From Spiroplasma melliferum (GTDB lineage: Bacteria > Bacillota_I > Bacilli_A > Mycoplasmatales > Mycoplasmataceae), in contig CP029202.1 in the NCBI GenBank assembly GCA_005222125.1, positions 682,001-746,000 of the forward strand: a DNA stretch of 64,000 bases, in the 5' to 3' direction. Made by a program: the position numbers and the translations under genes. Below, in pieces: positions 47,841-57,269 of this stretch. Every line of letters begins with the position of its first letter. The stretch's first letter is position 1. The notes under the pieces were generated by a model. The model was not told where the DNA came from. It did no database searches and was given only the letters and a program-made list of their open reading frames with translations.

Positions 47841-48650
47841 TTAATCACACTCCTTAAAAAGTTTAAGTTGTTCAGAAATATTTGGTTTAAAATTCATAAT
47901 TAATAATTCTTGGCCTAATTCAATTAATTTATTTTTATGTTTCATATCATAAATTTTTTCTCATTCAATTTGAAAAAAGTTACTAAACAAATTTTTAATA
48001 TATTCACAATTATTTAAACTTAAAATAAATTTTCCTTTTATATTTTTCAAATAATACAATAATTCTTTATAATCAAATTTGTAATGCTTATACATAGCAG
48101 AAACATTTGCAATATAATAAGGCGGATCTAAATAAAAAACAGTATTCTTATCATCATAAATTTTAATAATTTCAAAATAATTTTTATTTTCTAAAATTGC
48201 ATTGTATTTGTTTAGTAAATATTCACATAATTTAACACGTTCTAAACAATCATAATATTTTAATTCATAACGTGTAATTGAAAAAGTATTATTTTCACGA
48301 CCACTTCAACCTAAACGATTTTGAAATAAAGTTTCTCAACCTTTTTTGCCAAATTTAGGTAATGAATTATAAATATTTTTAGCTTCTTCAACAGAATTAA
48401 ATTTGGGATATTTATTAATAATATTATTGGTTTTTACATCATTTCAAAAAGTCATTAAATCAGAATTAATATCATTTAATATTATTTCATCTACTTTGTC
48501 ATTAAACATTAAACGCAAACCAATCGCAGCTGAACCAGCAAATAATTCTACATATCTTTTTATTTTGTTGGGAAAAAAGGAAGATATAAATTTATCAGCT
48601 TTAGTTTTTCCACCAACTCATGATAAAGGTCTTAAAAATTGCATTTGCAT
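47841..48650 (-). CDS. D12-class N6-adenine DNA methyltransferase (copy B)
   Basis: 269 residues. SAM-binding motif I-like LSWVGGKTKADKFISSFFP and YVELFAGSAAIGLRLMFN, then ILNDINSDLMTFW, and catalytic motif IV DPPYYIANVSAMYKHYKF. The order (GGK, FAGSG-like, ND, DPPY) is that of Dam/D12 enzymes. Recognition site unknown. Its place among phage genes suggests protection of phage dsDNA from host restriction or timing of replication. It is intact here, broken in copy C, and absent in copy A. Confidence 0.88.
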
Positions 48651-48652
48651 AA

Positions 48653-49036
48653 TTAATTTTCTTCGCTTTCTAAACTATCATATTTTGAATTGTCTAATAA
48701 AATATAATAACCTTCTACTGATGTTCCATCAATATCAGAACACTTTTGATATTCTAAATCTTTTTTAAATAACTTTTGTTGCTTCAATATTGTAATTTCT
48801 TTATCTTTTTCAGCAAGTTTATTTTCATAAAAACTTTTTACTTTTTCTAAAATTTGTTCACGATCACTTTCAGAAAATATTTCATCCACTTCATGATGAT
48901 TTAATCGTTCTTGATATTCTTTTAACATTTCATAAGTTGCTTTTAAAACATCAGGTGCCATATTATTAGGCCACTTTGTAAAATCTTGACCACAAATTGA
49001 AATTACTTGTTCGATACTATCTATAATTTTTTTCAT
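48653..49036 (-). CDS. Small coiled-coil protein, 127 aa (copy B)
   Basis: The start is set at 49036 because AAGGAGTATTTAT precedes that ATG. MKKIIDSIEQVISICGQDFT, then ILEKVKSFYENKLAEKDKEI (coiled coil shared with 13236), ending with an acidic tail. First gene after the noncoding region, two bases before the methyltransferase. Its position would suit an early regulator. Confidence 0.65.
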   Translation of the reverse strand: MKKIIDSIEQVISICGQDFTKWPNNMAPDVLKATYEMLKEYQERLNHHEVDEIFSESDREQILEKVKSFYENKLAEKDKEITILKQQKLFKKDLEYQKCSDIDGTSVEGYYILLDNSKYDSLESEEN

Positions 49037-49155
49037 ATAAATACTCCTTAACATTTACTGTAACAAACATTGTTATATCTAATGCTTAAATAATGTATAT
49101 GTATTGTAATAAACATTGGTAATAACAATGTTAAATATATAAAATCAAAAATTAA

Positions 49156-49541
49156 GGCACACTAAAAATAACTACTTAGTTTTAACTAATAGCTATTAAA
49201 ATATAAAATTATATGTTTATAATTAAGTTGATATTTTTACACTATATACTGCCTACAAGTTTTTAGAAAAAGAAATATTTTTTACAACATTATTTCTATT
49301 AAATCCTACTAAAAAATATTTTTCATAATAGACTCAATATTATGAACAATAAACAATATAAATGTAACTACTATTGGCGATATAGTCATATTTATTTCCA
49401 CAACAGGATTTTTCATCTTGTTAACATTATCAATAATAACCAAAATAATTAAATTTATTTAAAAATAAATTTGTAGACAGTGTATAGTGCAAAAATAAAC
49501 AACAAAATTATTTATTCAATTCACATAAAAGCTAGTGTGCC
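49156..49541. other. Noncoding phage region with nested inverted repeats (copy B)
   Basis: This fills the gene-free stretch 49037-49571. Outer GGCACACT (49156) / AGTGTGCC (49534). Inner 18-nt arms 49240-49257 and 49472-49489, with two changes relative to copy A that still allow 16 of 18 Watson-Crick pairs. Candidate phage origin or packaging signal. Confidence 0.55.
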
Positions 49542-49571
49542 ATAGCTAAGATATATGATCGATTATAAATA

Positions 49572-49820
49572 TTAAAATCCTTTAACCATAACACGGAAAA
49601 AGTTTAATATTTTAATAATTACTCAAATTCCAAATGGAATTAAAATAATTCAAGCATCACCTAAAAATGTCATTAATTGTGGTAACACAGCATAAACAGC
49701 ATCTTTAACTTTCATCATAGCTTGTCCTAAACCACTTCAAATAGAATCCATTCCGCCTGAAATAGTAGGAGTATCTGCAGCTAGAAAATTAATAGCTGTT
49801 GTTAAATACATACCTAACAT
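49572..49820 (-). CDS. Plectrovirus major coat protein (copy B)
   Basis: 82 residues, MLGMYLTTAINFLAADTPTI then SGGMDSIWSGLGQAMMKVKD and the same TM and basic end as copy A. AAGGAGGATAAAGAATA ribosome binding site. Confidence 0.85.
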
Positions 49821-49969
49821 TATTCTTTATCCTCCTTACTTTTAATTTCTTTTTTATCTTTTTTCTTTCCTTGAATTTGACGAATTTTTTGATAAATCGA
49901 TAGACCAATTCAAGCAAGAATTCCTAAAATAATAACAATACTAAATATTCATGTTAACCATACTGGCAT
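49820..49969 (-). CDS. Small single-TM protein before coat, 49 aa (copy B)
   Basis: MPVWLTWIFSIVIILGILAW with a lysine-rich tail (GKKKDKKEIKSKEDKE). Coupled to the coat gene. Counterpart of 14394-14543. Confidence 0.7.
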
Positions 49970-49997
49970 AACTTAATTCCTCCTAGAAATTTAGCTT

Positions 49998-50083
49998 GCG
50001 CGGCACGCTTCGCGTGTTCGCTACGCTCAAAATAAACAATATTGAATAAATTACCGCTAATAAATTACGCGGATAATTTATTC
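49998..50083. other. GC-rich hairpin plus second hairpin (copy B)
   Basis: CGCGGCACGC-TTC-GCGTGTTCGC followed by GAATAAATTACCGC / GCGGATAATTTATTC (50044-50083). Same position as in copies A and C. Confidence 0.55.
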
Positions 50084-50191
50084 ATTCTCTTTTACATTAT
50101 TAGTTACTATCTTATTAACAGTATTAATAACATTATCTTTTCCATACTTAGTTACTAAGGACCGCAAAATAAAATAATGTTTTCTTTCCAT
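50078..50191 (-). CDS. Small charged protein, 37 aa (copy B)
   Basis: MERKHYFILRSLVTKYGKDN, then VINTVNKIVTNNVKENE. AAAGGAG lies about 11 nt before ATG, inside the terminal hairpin AAATCAACT...AGTTGATTT. It is the first gene at the right end of the phage copy. Confidence 0.6.
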   Translation of the reverse strand: MERKHYFILRSLVTKYGKDNVINTVNKIVTNNVKENE

Positions 50192-50242
50192 TAAAAAATC
50201 AACTCCTTTCAAAGTTGATTTTTTTCTGCTTCATATTACAAT

Positions 50243-50644
50243 TTACATATCAACATCATAAAACTTATCAATGTTATATTGTTTAGCATAAGTATCTCAA
50301 TTTTTATATAAATCCATAAATTGATCACTAGGCTTATCAAATGAAATTCCAGTTGAATAACTATCTTTTAAAAAGTCTAAATATCACTTATCATTATAAA
50401 TTAATGATTGTGATGTTTTTAAAGTCGGATTAATAAAATAATTCGTTTCTGATCAATTTTCAAAAAAAGCACTGCGTAAAAACATTGTATTAATAAAATC
50501 TGTTTCATTGATACCTGTTGCTTGTTGCTTAACATTATAACTTTGTTGATTCAAAGGTTTAAACGCTGTTAAAGTAATCAAAGGAATTGCTAAACTTAAA
50601 ATACCTAAAATAAATATTGAAAATAAAGATATTATCTTTTTCAT
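50243..50644 (-). pseudogene. ORF1 N-terminal fragment (copy C), cut by the copy B junction
   Basis: MKKIISLFSIFILGILSLAI to DKFYDVD is ORF1. The next codons (ATG TAA) come from the end of copy B, giving a fortuitous stop. About 600 residues, the lipoprotein and the transposase of copy C are missing. Confidence 0.85.
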
Positions 50645-50655
50645 AAATACAACTC

Positions 50656-50892
50656 CTAACTATACAATGTTTTAGAAACAATAAAGGCAAGAATATATAA
50701 ACTTGAAATCGTAAGCATTAGTGGATGAGAAAATAAAATTGCCATTTTACCAAACAACGAAAGTAACCAATTATCTGAATTGTATAAATCCATAATAATG
50801 TTTTTTGCTGATGTTAATTGATTTATAATAACTGTTATAAAACCTGTACCAAAAATAGCTATTGCTGCAACTAATAAAACTAATCTAATCAT
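50656..50892 (-). CDS. Small two-TM plectrovirus protein, 78 aa (copy C)
   Basis: Identical to 44856-45092 except [15 protein letters not shown] overlap upstream. Confidence 0.75.
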   Translation of the reverse strand: MIRLVLLVAAIAIFGTGFITVIINQLTSAKNIIMDLYNSDNWLLSLFGKMAILFSHPLMLTISSLYILAFIVSKTLYS

Positions 50893-51293
50893 TATTTATG
50901 TATCCTTCTATATGCTTGTTCTCTCGTTTTTGCTTGTTTAGCTAAACTTGATAATTGTTGTTTATTACGATTAATTTTAAATTGTTTACGTTCTTTAACA
51001 TGTTTTTGTATACCTTGTTTAGTATCTGAAACTCCACGAGCTGTTGCAGAATATAATTTTGATGTACTATTTTGAACAGTTGAACCTAATTCATTATATT
51101 GTGTTGATGTACCATGAATAGCATAAATAGATAACTTAACAACCATAAAAAAGATAATAAAATAAGCAATTGTCGTATTTGTCATTGGTAATTTTGTATT
51201 TCAAATTACATCAAAAATAAACAAAAATACATCAAAAATAAAACTAAAAATTTTGTCTCAATTACTATTATTCTCAGCAAATAAATTAATCAT
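50892..51293 (-). CDS. Plectrovirus membrane protein with basic tail, 133 aa (copy C)
   Basis: Starts [20 protein letters not shown] at 51293. The tail ends [10 protein letters not shown]. Counterpart of 11046-11444. Confidence 0.75.
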
Positions 51294-52299
51294 CTTTACC
51301 ACTTCCTTTTTCTTTTTTAGGTTTTAAATTTTTCTTTAAAATATCAATGTCTAATAATTCTAAACGTTCTTTTATTGTTAAATCTTTAAGTTGGGTCCAA
51401 TAGTACTCTTTAGTAACAGGAACATCATCATTTTTTAGTTCACGAACAAATGATAATCATTTACTTTCATACTTTTGGGCGATTTCTAATGGGATAATTA
51501 TTTTAAAAAACCGAATTCCTAATCCAACATCAGATCTATGTTTTGCACGTTTACCTTCGGCTGTACGTTTGATAGACTCGGTTTTTCAAATTTCATAATC
51601 AGCAATATCTTGAAAAATACCAATTCGCATAATAAAGAATCTATTAAAAAAATTAAATCCTTTTTTAACAATTGGTTTTTTTAATGAAATAGGAATAATA
51701 ATTCCACTAGCCAATTGGCGAATATTATTTCAAAGCATACCTTCGCGTTGAGCTGTAAATAAAGCACGATGCCCAAAATGTCTAGCTAATACAATTCAAG
51801 GAATTTTACCACGATGAGTTACTTTTTCATCATGAGGACTAGTTCCGTCAATATATAAAAAACTTTCATCAAACAAAATTAAACTATCATCTGGAGGAAC
51901 TGGTTTTGTTCTATCTGTAAAGTCTAAATTTTTAAATGTTAAAACTTTAACTTTATCATCTTCTAATGGATAATTACTATAAATTTTATCTGTTAATAAT
52001 TTCATAGTTTCTGACAAATAAGTCAAAAGTAATGTTTTACCTGTCCCTAATTTACCAATAATTACCGATAACGGATTATCTCAAACAAAATTAACTAAAC
52101 GAAAAGCATTTAACTGATAAAAAATATTTTTTCATAGTCACCAAACAAAATAAACACACTGCAAAACAAATAATAATCAAAAAACTAATCCTATATAATT
52201 TAATGAAATAATTCAAATTAATAAATCAATCAAACTAAATAAAAACATTGAACCACTAATATAACAATAATTTTTTAAGAAAAATATAAACTTTTTCAT
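51286..52299 (-). CDS. Plectrovirus assembly ATPase (Zot/pI-like), 337 aa (copy C)
   Basis: The Walker A and DESFLYIDG motifs are intact and length equals copies A and B. Preceded by GGAGGTAAA and the inverted-repeat insert. Confidence 0.85.
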
Positions 52300-52332
52300 T
52301 TTACCTCCAATAGTTATTTATAATTAAACTAG

Positions 52333-52523
52333 TATTATTATGGTTTTCTCTCCCCACAAATCAAAAAGGAGAGTGAAAAAATTAAGAAAATTTTAAAAAT
52401 AATTTCAATATTATTGCCTATCATTGGAATTATAAATTTTTTAATTAATCCTATCGGAAAATTAATTACTACAATTAATTTTATAGATTTAAAATTTTGT
52501 GGGGAGAGAAAACCATAATAATA
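52333..52523. repeat. 191-bp element bounded by 28-bp inverted repeats (copy C)
   Basis: Arms 52333-52360 and 52496-52523. The first half of the interior equals copy B, but the second half is unrelated and 25 bp longer. Confidence 0.8.
52381..52518 (+). CDS. Hydrophobic peptide, ATT start, 45 aa (copy C)
   Basis: Same AAGGAG-9 nt-ATT start as copy B. (I)KKILKIISILLPIIGIINFL then INPIGKLITTINFIDLKFCG and ERKP. The second half differs from copy B, while the inverted-repeat codons are read in another frame. Expression unproven. Confidence 0.4.
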   Translation: MKKILKIISILLPIIGIINFLINPIGKLITTINFIDLKFCGERKP

Positions 52524-52534
52524 ACAAAATTTAA

Positions 52535-52738
52535 TTATTTAAAACAACTAACTATTTTGAAAACCATTCACAACAAGAACCAAGTTAAAAATAAAATAAC
52601 AATTCAAATGCCAATCATAAGAGTTAAATATTCATTTTGAGTTAAATTCCAAGTTGTAATACTTTCAACATTAGATTTATCAATAAATAAAAATACATGA
52701 ATAAAAAACTCTTTTAATTTTTCTCAATCTTTTGCCAT
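52535..52738 (-). CDS. Small membrane protein, 67 aa (copy C)
   Basis: Counterpart of 46710-46913 with only minor changes. Confidence 0.7.
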
Positions 52739-52741
52739 AAT

Positions 52742-52891
52742 TTAAAAGCTTCACATTTTTTGAATGATTTTAAAAAACATACCAAAAAATAAGACTATAA
52801 ATAATACAAACGAGAGAACATACAAAAATTCAGGAGCATTTGAACCAATAATATAACTTACAAATTGAACTCAATAATCATATAAACTCAT
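52742..52891 (-). CDS. Small membrane protein, 49 aa (copy C)
   Basis: MSLYDYWVQFVSYIIGSNAP then EFLYVLSFVLFIVLFFGMFF. Counterpart of 46917-47066. Confidence 0.7.
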
Positions 52892-53323
52892 TTAATTTAA
52901 ATCTTTCAAATCATTAATCAATTCTTGTTCTTTTTCAACAGTTCAATTTGTTAAATTATTATTATTTGTTTTTACTTTTTGAGGTTCACCAGGGAATAAT
53001 GCTTTTTTCATTTGTGTAAAATAATTTTGTTTATATTGATTATATAAATTAATTAATTCTGTCCCGGTTAAATATTTTCACACATGACGTTTTAAATTTT
53101 CATTATATTTTACAATAGGGTAAGAATTATCATAAATCAAACCAATAGCTACTTGATCAGAATGTTTTTCGCTCAGATAAATAAATTTGTTGCTTAATCA
53201 AAAACCAATATGTTTATTGTGATTAGGTAAATTTATAAATGAAGCTTTATCAGTCTGAAAAACTATAAATTCTCTTCGAATAAAATAATTTTCTACATTA
53301 ATATTCTTCTTATAAAAACTCAT
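52892..53323 (-). CDS. Plectrovirus soluble protein, 143 aa (copy C)
   Basis: [20 protein letters not shown] start; one residue shorter than copy B in the Asn run before LTNW. Confidence 0.7.
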
Positions 53324-53332
53324 AAAAACACC

Positions 53333-53518
53333 TTACTTTCACACATATAACTCATTTTTACTAGTATCAATACCAGCAAACCATTTACTTTCAATTATTC
53401 TGCGAAAAGATTGAAAACCGTTATAACCAATAAATCATTCTATATCAATAACTTTTATAGTATTATATTTACACAATGGCAGATTAGGACCACTTTTATA
53501 ATTTGGTTTCTGATACAT
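53333..53518 (-). CDS. Small hypothetical protein, 61 aa (copy C)
   Basis: Near-identical to 47511-47696 (PNLPLCKYNT in place of PNPPLCKYNT). Confidence 0.55.
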
Positions 53519-53660
53519 TATTCAAATCAACTCGCTTTCTATTGCACTGCATTGAGCAAACATTTAACTTAAAATACAAACTACCAACAAATTTTTTATT
53601 CAAAATAGAATGACAAATTTGACATTTACGTTTAATAAAAAATATTCAAATTCCTAACAT
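53496..53660 (-). CDS. Small Cys-rich protein, 54 aa (copy C)
   Basis: Same CQIC and CSMQC pairs as 47674-47838. Confidence 0.55.
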
Positions 53661-53662
53661 AA

Positions 53663-54303
53663 TTAATCACACTCCTTAAAAAGTTTAAGTTGTTCAGAAA
53701 TATTTGGTTTAAAATTCATAATTAATAATTCTTGGCCTAATTCAATTAATTTATTTTTATGTTTCATATCATAAATTTTTTCTCATTCAATTTGAAAAAA
53801 GTTACTAAACAAATTTTTAATATATTCACAATTATTTAAACTTAAAATAAATTTTCCTTTTATATTTTTCAAATAATACAATAATTCTTTATAATCAAAT
53901 TTATAATGCTTATACATAGCAGAAATATTTGCAATATAATAAGGCGGATCTAAATAAAAAACAGTATTCTTATCATCATAAATTTTATTTAACACGTTCT
54001 AAACAATCATAATATTTTAATTCATAACGTGTAATTGAAAAAGTAGTATTTTCACGACCACTTCAACCTAAACGATTTTGAAATAAAGTTTCTCAACCTT
54101 TTTTGCCAAATTTAGGTAATGAATTATAAATATTTTTAGCTTCTTCAACAGAATTAAATTTGGGATATTTATTAATAATATTATTGGTTTTTACATCATT
54201 TCAAAAAGTCATTAAATCAGAATTAATATCATTTAATATTACTTCATCTACTTTGTCATTAAACATTAAACGTAAACCAATCGCAGCTGAACCAGCAAAT
54301 AAA
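53663..54303 (-). pseudogene. D12 adenine methyltransferase remnant (copy C)
   Basis: The N-terminal 22 or so codons including the GGK motif are replaced at 54302. A 65-bp internal deletion (the equivalent of 48166-48230 in copy B) shifts the frame before IYDDKNTVFYLDPPYYIANI. The catalytic DPPY is still encoded but not joined to the SAM-binding part. Confidence 0.85.
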
Positions 54304-54561
54304 TTAATCATCTTTACCACTTCCTTTTTCTTTTTCAGCAAGTTTATTTTCATAAAAACTTTTTACTTTTTCTAAAATTTGCTCACGTTCTTGTTGAGAA
54401 TATATTTCAACTGATTCATGACAATTTAATTGTTCTTGATATTCTTTTAACATTTCATAAGTTGCTTTCAAAACATCTGGTGCCATTTTATTAGGCCACT
54501 TTGCAAAATCTTTACCACAAATCGAAATTACTTGTTCGATACTATCTATAATTTTTTTCAT
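54304..54561 (-). CDS. Chimeric coiled-coil protein, 85 aa (copy C)
   Basis: Starts as the 127-aa protein of copy B (MKKIIDSIEQVISICGKDFA, then ILEKVKSFYENKLAEK). It ends EKGSGKDD, the C-terminal codons of the phage ATPase, because a snippet of about 40 bp from the ATPase end was inserted here. Confidence 0.7.
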   Translation of the reverse strand: MKKIIDSIEQVISICGKDFAKWPNKMAPDVLKATYEMLKEYQEQLNCHESVEIYSQQEREQILEKVKSFYENKLAEKEKGSGKDD

Positions 54562-54682
54562 ATAAATACTCCTTAACATTTACTGTAACAAACATTGTTA
54601 TATCTAATGCTTAAATAATGTATATGTATTGTAATAAACAATGTTATTAACATTGTTAAAAATATATAAAATCAAAAATTAA

Positions 54683-55035
54683 GGCACACTGAAAATAACT
54701 ACTTAGTTTTAACTAATAGCTATTAAAATATAAAATTATATGTTTATAATTAAGTTGATATTTTTACGCTATATACTGCCTACAAGTTTTTAGAAAAAGA
54801 AATATTTTTTACAACATTATTTCTATTAAATCCTACTAAAAAATATTTTTCATAATAGACTCAATATTATGAACAATAAACAATATAAATGTAACTACTA
54901 TTGGCGATATAGTCATATTTATTTCCACAATAACCAAAATAATTAAATTTATTTAAAAATAAATTTGTAGACAGTGTATAGTGCAAAAATAAACAACAAA
55001 ATTATTTATTCAATTCACATAAAAGCTAGTGTGCC
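54683..55035. other. Noncoding phage region with nested inverted repeats (copy C)
   Basis: This fills 54562-55068. Outer GGCACACT (54683) / AGTGTGCC (55028). Inner arms 54767-54784 and 54966-54983. A 33-bp deletion relative to copy B lies in the loop. Confidence 0.55.
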
Positions 55036-55068
55036 ACAGCTAAGATATATGATCGATTATAATAAATA

Positions 55069-55317
55069 TTAAAATCCTTTAACCATAACACGGAAAAAGT
55101 TTAATATTTTAATAATTACTCAAATTCCAAATGGAATTAAAATAATTCAAGCATCACCAAGAAATGTCATTAATTGTGGTAACACAGCATAAACAGCATC
55201 TTTAACTTTCATCATAGCTTGTCCTAAACCACTTCAAATAGAATCCATTCCACCTGAAATAGTAGGAGTATCTGCAGCTAGAAAATTAACAGCTGTTGTT
55301 AAATACATACCTAACAT
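55069..55317 (-). CDS. Plectrovirus major coat protein (copy C)
   Basis: 82 residues, differing from copy B at single positions. AAGGAGGTTAAAGAATA upstream. Confidence 0.85.
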
Positions 55318-55466
55318 TATTCTTTAACCTCCTTATTTTTAATTTCTTTTTTATCTTTTTTCTTTCCTTGAATTTGACGAATTTTTTGATAAATCGATAA
55401 ACCAATTCAAGCAAGAATTCCTAAAATAATAACAATACTAAATATTCATGTTAACCATACTGGCAT
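55317..55466 (-). CDS. Small single-TM protein before coat, 49 aa (copy C)
   Basis: MPVWLTWIFSIVIILGILAW with basic tail ending NKEVKE. TAATG overlap with the coat gene. Confidence 0.7.
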
Positions 55467-55494
55467 AACTTAATTCCTCCTAGAAATTTAGCTT

Positions 55495-55580
55495 GCGCGG
55501 CACGCTTCGCGTGTTCGCTACGCTCAAAATAAACAATATTGAATAAATTACCGCTAATAAATTACGCGGATAATTTATTC
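55495..55580. other. GC-rich hairpin plus second hairpin (copy C)
   Basis: CGCGGCACGC-TTC-GCGTGTTCGC then GAATAAATTACCGC / GCGGATAATTTATTC (55541-55580). Confidence 0.55.
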
Positions 55581-55688
55581 ATTTTCTTCTACATTATTAG
55601 TTACTATTTTATTAACAGTACTAATAACATTATCTTTTCCATACTTAGTTACTAAGGACCGCAAAATAAAATAATGTTTTCTTTCCAT
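55575..55688 (-). CDS. Small charged protein, 37 aa (copy C)
   Basis: MERKHYFILRSLVTKYGKDN, then VISTVNKIVTNNVEENE. GAAAGGAG before ATG. Confidence 0.6.
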   Translation of the reverse strand: MERKHYFILRSLVTKYGKDNVISTVNKIVTNNVEENE

Positions 55689-55713
55689 TAAAAAATCAAC
55701 TCCTTTCTGAGTT

Positions 55714-55743
55714 GATTTGTTGCACTTCATATTACAGTTTACA
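55714..55743 (-). repeat. Right terminal repeat of copy C
   Basis: GATTTGTTGCACTTCATATT then ACAGTTTACA. Inverted match to 40173-40202 (25 of 30). Variants end copies A (14790-14806) and B (about 50217-50248). Confidence 0.6.
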
Positions 55744-56062
55744 TACTAAAAAAGAATAGTTTTTTATATTTATCTAAAAAATATAAAAATCTTAAGTTTT
55801 TACATCATAATTTATTGTTGGAATTATAACATAAATTTAATTCTTCTTTCTTGTTATAAAATTTAATAATTTGACACAAATTAAAAATGAGACCAACTGT
55901 ACAATTACAAGTTTAACATTTAATAAAAATAGTAACATATAATCTAATTTATTAAAAACAATTCATCTCGAATTGTTTTTAATTTATTTTATCGGATCGT
56001 AAATAATTGTTAAATATTGTTTGTTTTTAACATCTTAATTGCTTAGTAAAAATATTTTTAAA
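55744..56062. other. Intergenic region, no gene
   Basis: AT-rich DNA between the phage end and the membrane protein gene. Apart from the hairpin at 55951 nothing is recognised. GAGACCAACTGTACAATTAC near 55890 has a less AT-rich composition and may be a scar of another insertion. Confidence 0.5.
55951..55983 (-). terminator. Terminator of the xseA-to-membrane-protein operon
   Basis: ATTAAAAACAATTC-ATCTC-GAATTGTTTTTAAT, a perfect 14-bp stem about 80 bp beyond the last stop. Confidence 0.75.
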
Positions 56063-57265
56063 TTATTCTCTCATAAGAGATTTAATTGTTCCATCTTCTG
56101 TTGATTTTAAAGTTAATTCATACATTACAGTATCATTTTGTTGATGAGGAACAACTAAGATAATTTCATACTCAATTGCATTATCAATAATTCGATCGCC
56201 AACTTGATAAATAGATTTAATTTCAAGGGAATTATTGTGTTCATCAGCTGTATAATCAAAATTATTTAAATTAAATCCAACCTTTTCATGAAATGTTTGA
56301 TTTTCTATTATCGTTGGATCATTAAATTGTAACGAAAAAGTATTAATTTCTTCATTATTAATTTGCTCTTCAACTTCAATTTTATCTTGTTCTAATTCGG
56401 TTTGAATTTTTTTTCGATCAAAAATTGCACTTAATGAAAGTTTCTTTTCATTTTTTGACTCAGATAACATTTCTGTTGATAAAAATTGTTGCGTTGGAAA
56501 ATTATTAACAAAATTTTCATCACGTTTTGGCATAATATATTCTGTTGGATTAACTAAACTTTTCGGACGTTCAATTCCACTATTTGTTTGTTCTAATTCA
56601 TCTTGATTAATAATTTTTGAATTTTGTTGCCGTGATGTTTGCTTTGCTTGAATAAGATCCAAATCTTGGCTTTGATAATCAACTGGGTTGTCATTAACTT
56701 GAGTTGAATTTGGTATAACTGATTTTGGAGTAATTATTCCAGTAATTTTTTTTAATGTTTTAACATCTTTATGCAATTTAATTAAATATTCTTGAATTTG
56801 ATTCATATTTGTTTTTAAATCATCCAATAACTGTCCATCATTATTATCTGATGAATTTTCTGATTTTAATGTTGGTTTTTTTTGTTTTAATAAAAAAACT
56901 AAAATACTAATAAAAAAACCTAAGGCACAAATTGGAATCATTATTACTAAGAAAAAATAACCAATTTGATATAAAAGAATAACATTTGAGGCAAAAACTT
57001 CACCAGCAGCATTTTTAATTTGCATTGTAAAAATAAAATTAAAGCCATATTCTATGATAAAAAACACATATGGAAAATTTTGAACACCTTTCTCAACACC
57101 AAAACCACTAGTACCAACTAAGCCTAATTGATGATTATTAGAAAGAATATAATAAATTTCTTTACCAGCAATAATAATTAGTAATAATGATAAGAATAGA
57201 AACAAAAGCATGAAAATAAAAAAGATAAGAATAAAAATTTGTGTTTTTGTTAATTTTGTTTTCAT
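56063..57265 (-). CDS. Membrane-anchored hypothetical protein, 400 aa
   Basis: Two to three N-terminal membrane segments (IFILIFFIFMLLFLFLSLLL; IGYFFLVIMIPICALGFFIS) are followed by a long acidic cytoplasmic region. That region has a predicted coiled coil (DDLKTNMNQIQEYLIKLHKD) and a C-terminal beta-rich domain (YEIILVVPHQQNDTVMYELT). It starts 4 bases after the pepP stop, so is last in that operon. Family not recognised. It could tether cytoskeletal or signalling proteins. Confidence 0.7.
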   Translation of the reverse strand: MKTKLTKTQIFILIFFIFMLLFLFLSLLLIIIAGKEIYYILSNNHQLGLVGTSGFGVEKGVQNFPYVFFIIEYGFNFIFTMQIKNAAGEVFASNVILLYQIGYFFLVIMIPICALGFFISILVFLLKQKKPTLKSENSSDNNDGQLLDDLKTNMNQIQEYLIKLHKDVKTLKKITGIITPKSVIPNSTQVNDNPVDYQSQDLDLIQAKQTSRQQNSKIINQDELEQTNSGIERPKSLVNPTEYIMPKRDENFVNNFPTQQFLSTEMLSESKNEKKLSLSAIFDRKKIQTELEQDKIEVEEQINNEEINTFSLQFNDPTIIENQTFHEKVGFNLNNFDYTADEHNNSLEIKSIYQVGDRIIDNAIEYEIILVVPHQQNDTVMYELTLKSTEDGTIKSLMRE

Positions 57266-57269
57266 TAGC

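Larger units (their letters stand above)
41049..50248 (-). mobile_element. Integrated SpV1-like plectrovirus, copy B (complete)
   Basis: The left end has TATAAATGCAAGTTCAACAA, resembling the terminal repeat at 40173. The right end is CTTCATATTACAATTTACAT at 50248, where copy C begins abruptly inside its ORF1. It contains every module: transposase, lipoprotein, ORF1, membrane proteins, ATPase, inverted-repeat insert, small proteins, D12 methyltransferase, noncoding hairpin region, coat, and small proteins. All frames are open, so this copy could be functional. Confidence 0.85.
50249..55743 (-). mobile_element. Integrated SpV1-like plectrovirus, copy C (truncated)
   Basis: In direct tandem with copy B. 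It retains everything from the right end to ORF1 residue about 130. The methyltransferase is broken twice. The right terminal repeat (55714-55743) pairs with 40173-40202. It could still supply coat and ATPase. Confidence 0.85.

Noticed and set aside
46533-52523. CRISPR-like repeat array
   Set aside because: The repeated blocks are two inverted-repeat inserts in duplicated phage copies, not direct repeats with spacers.
41049-55743. Copies B and C as an assembly duplication
   Set aside because: They differ by point changes, a 65-bp and a 33-bp deletion, a patched junction and different insert interiors, so they are distinct copies.
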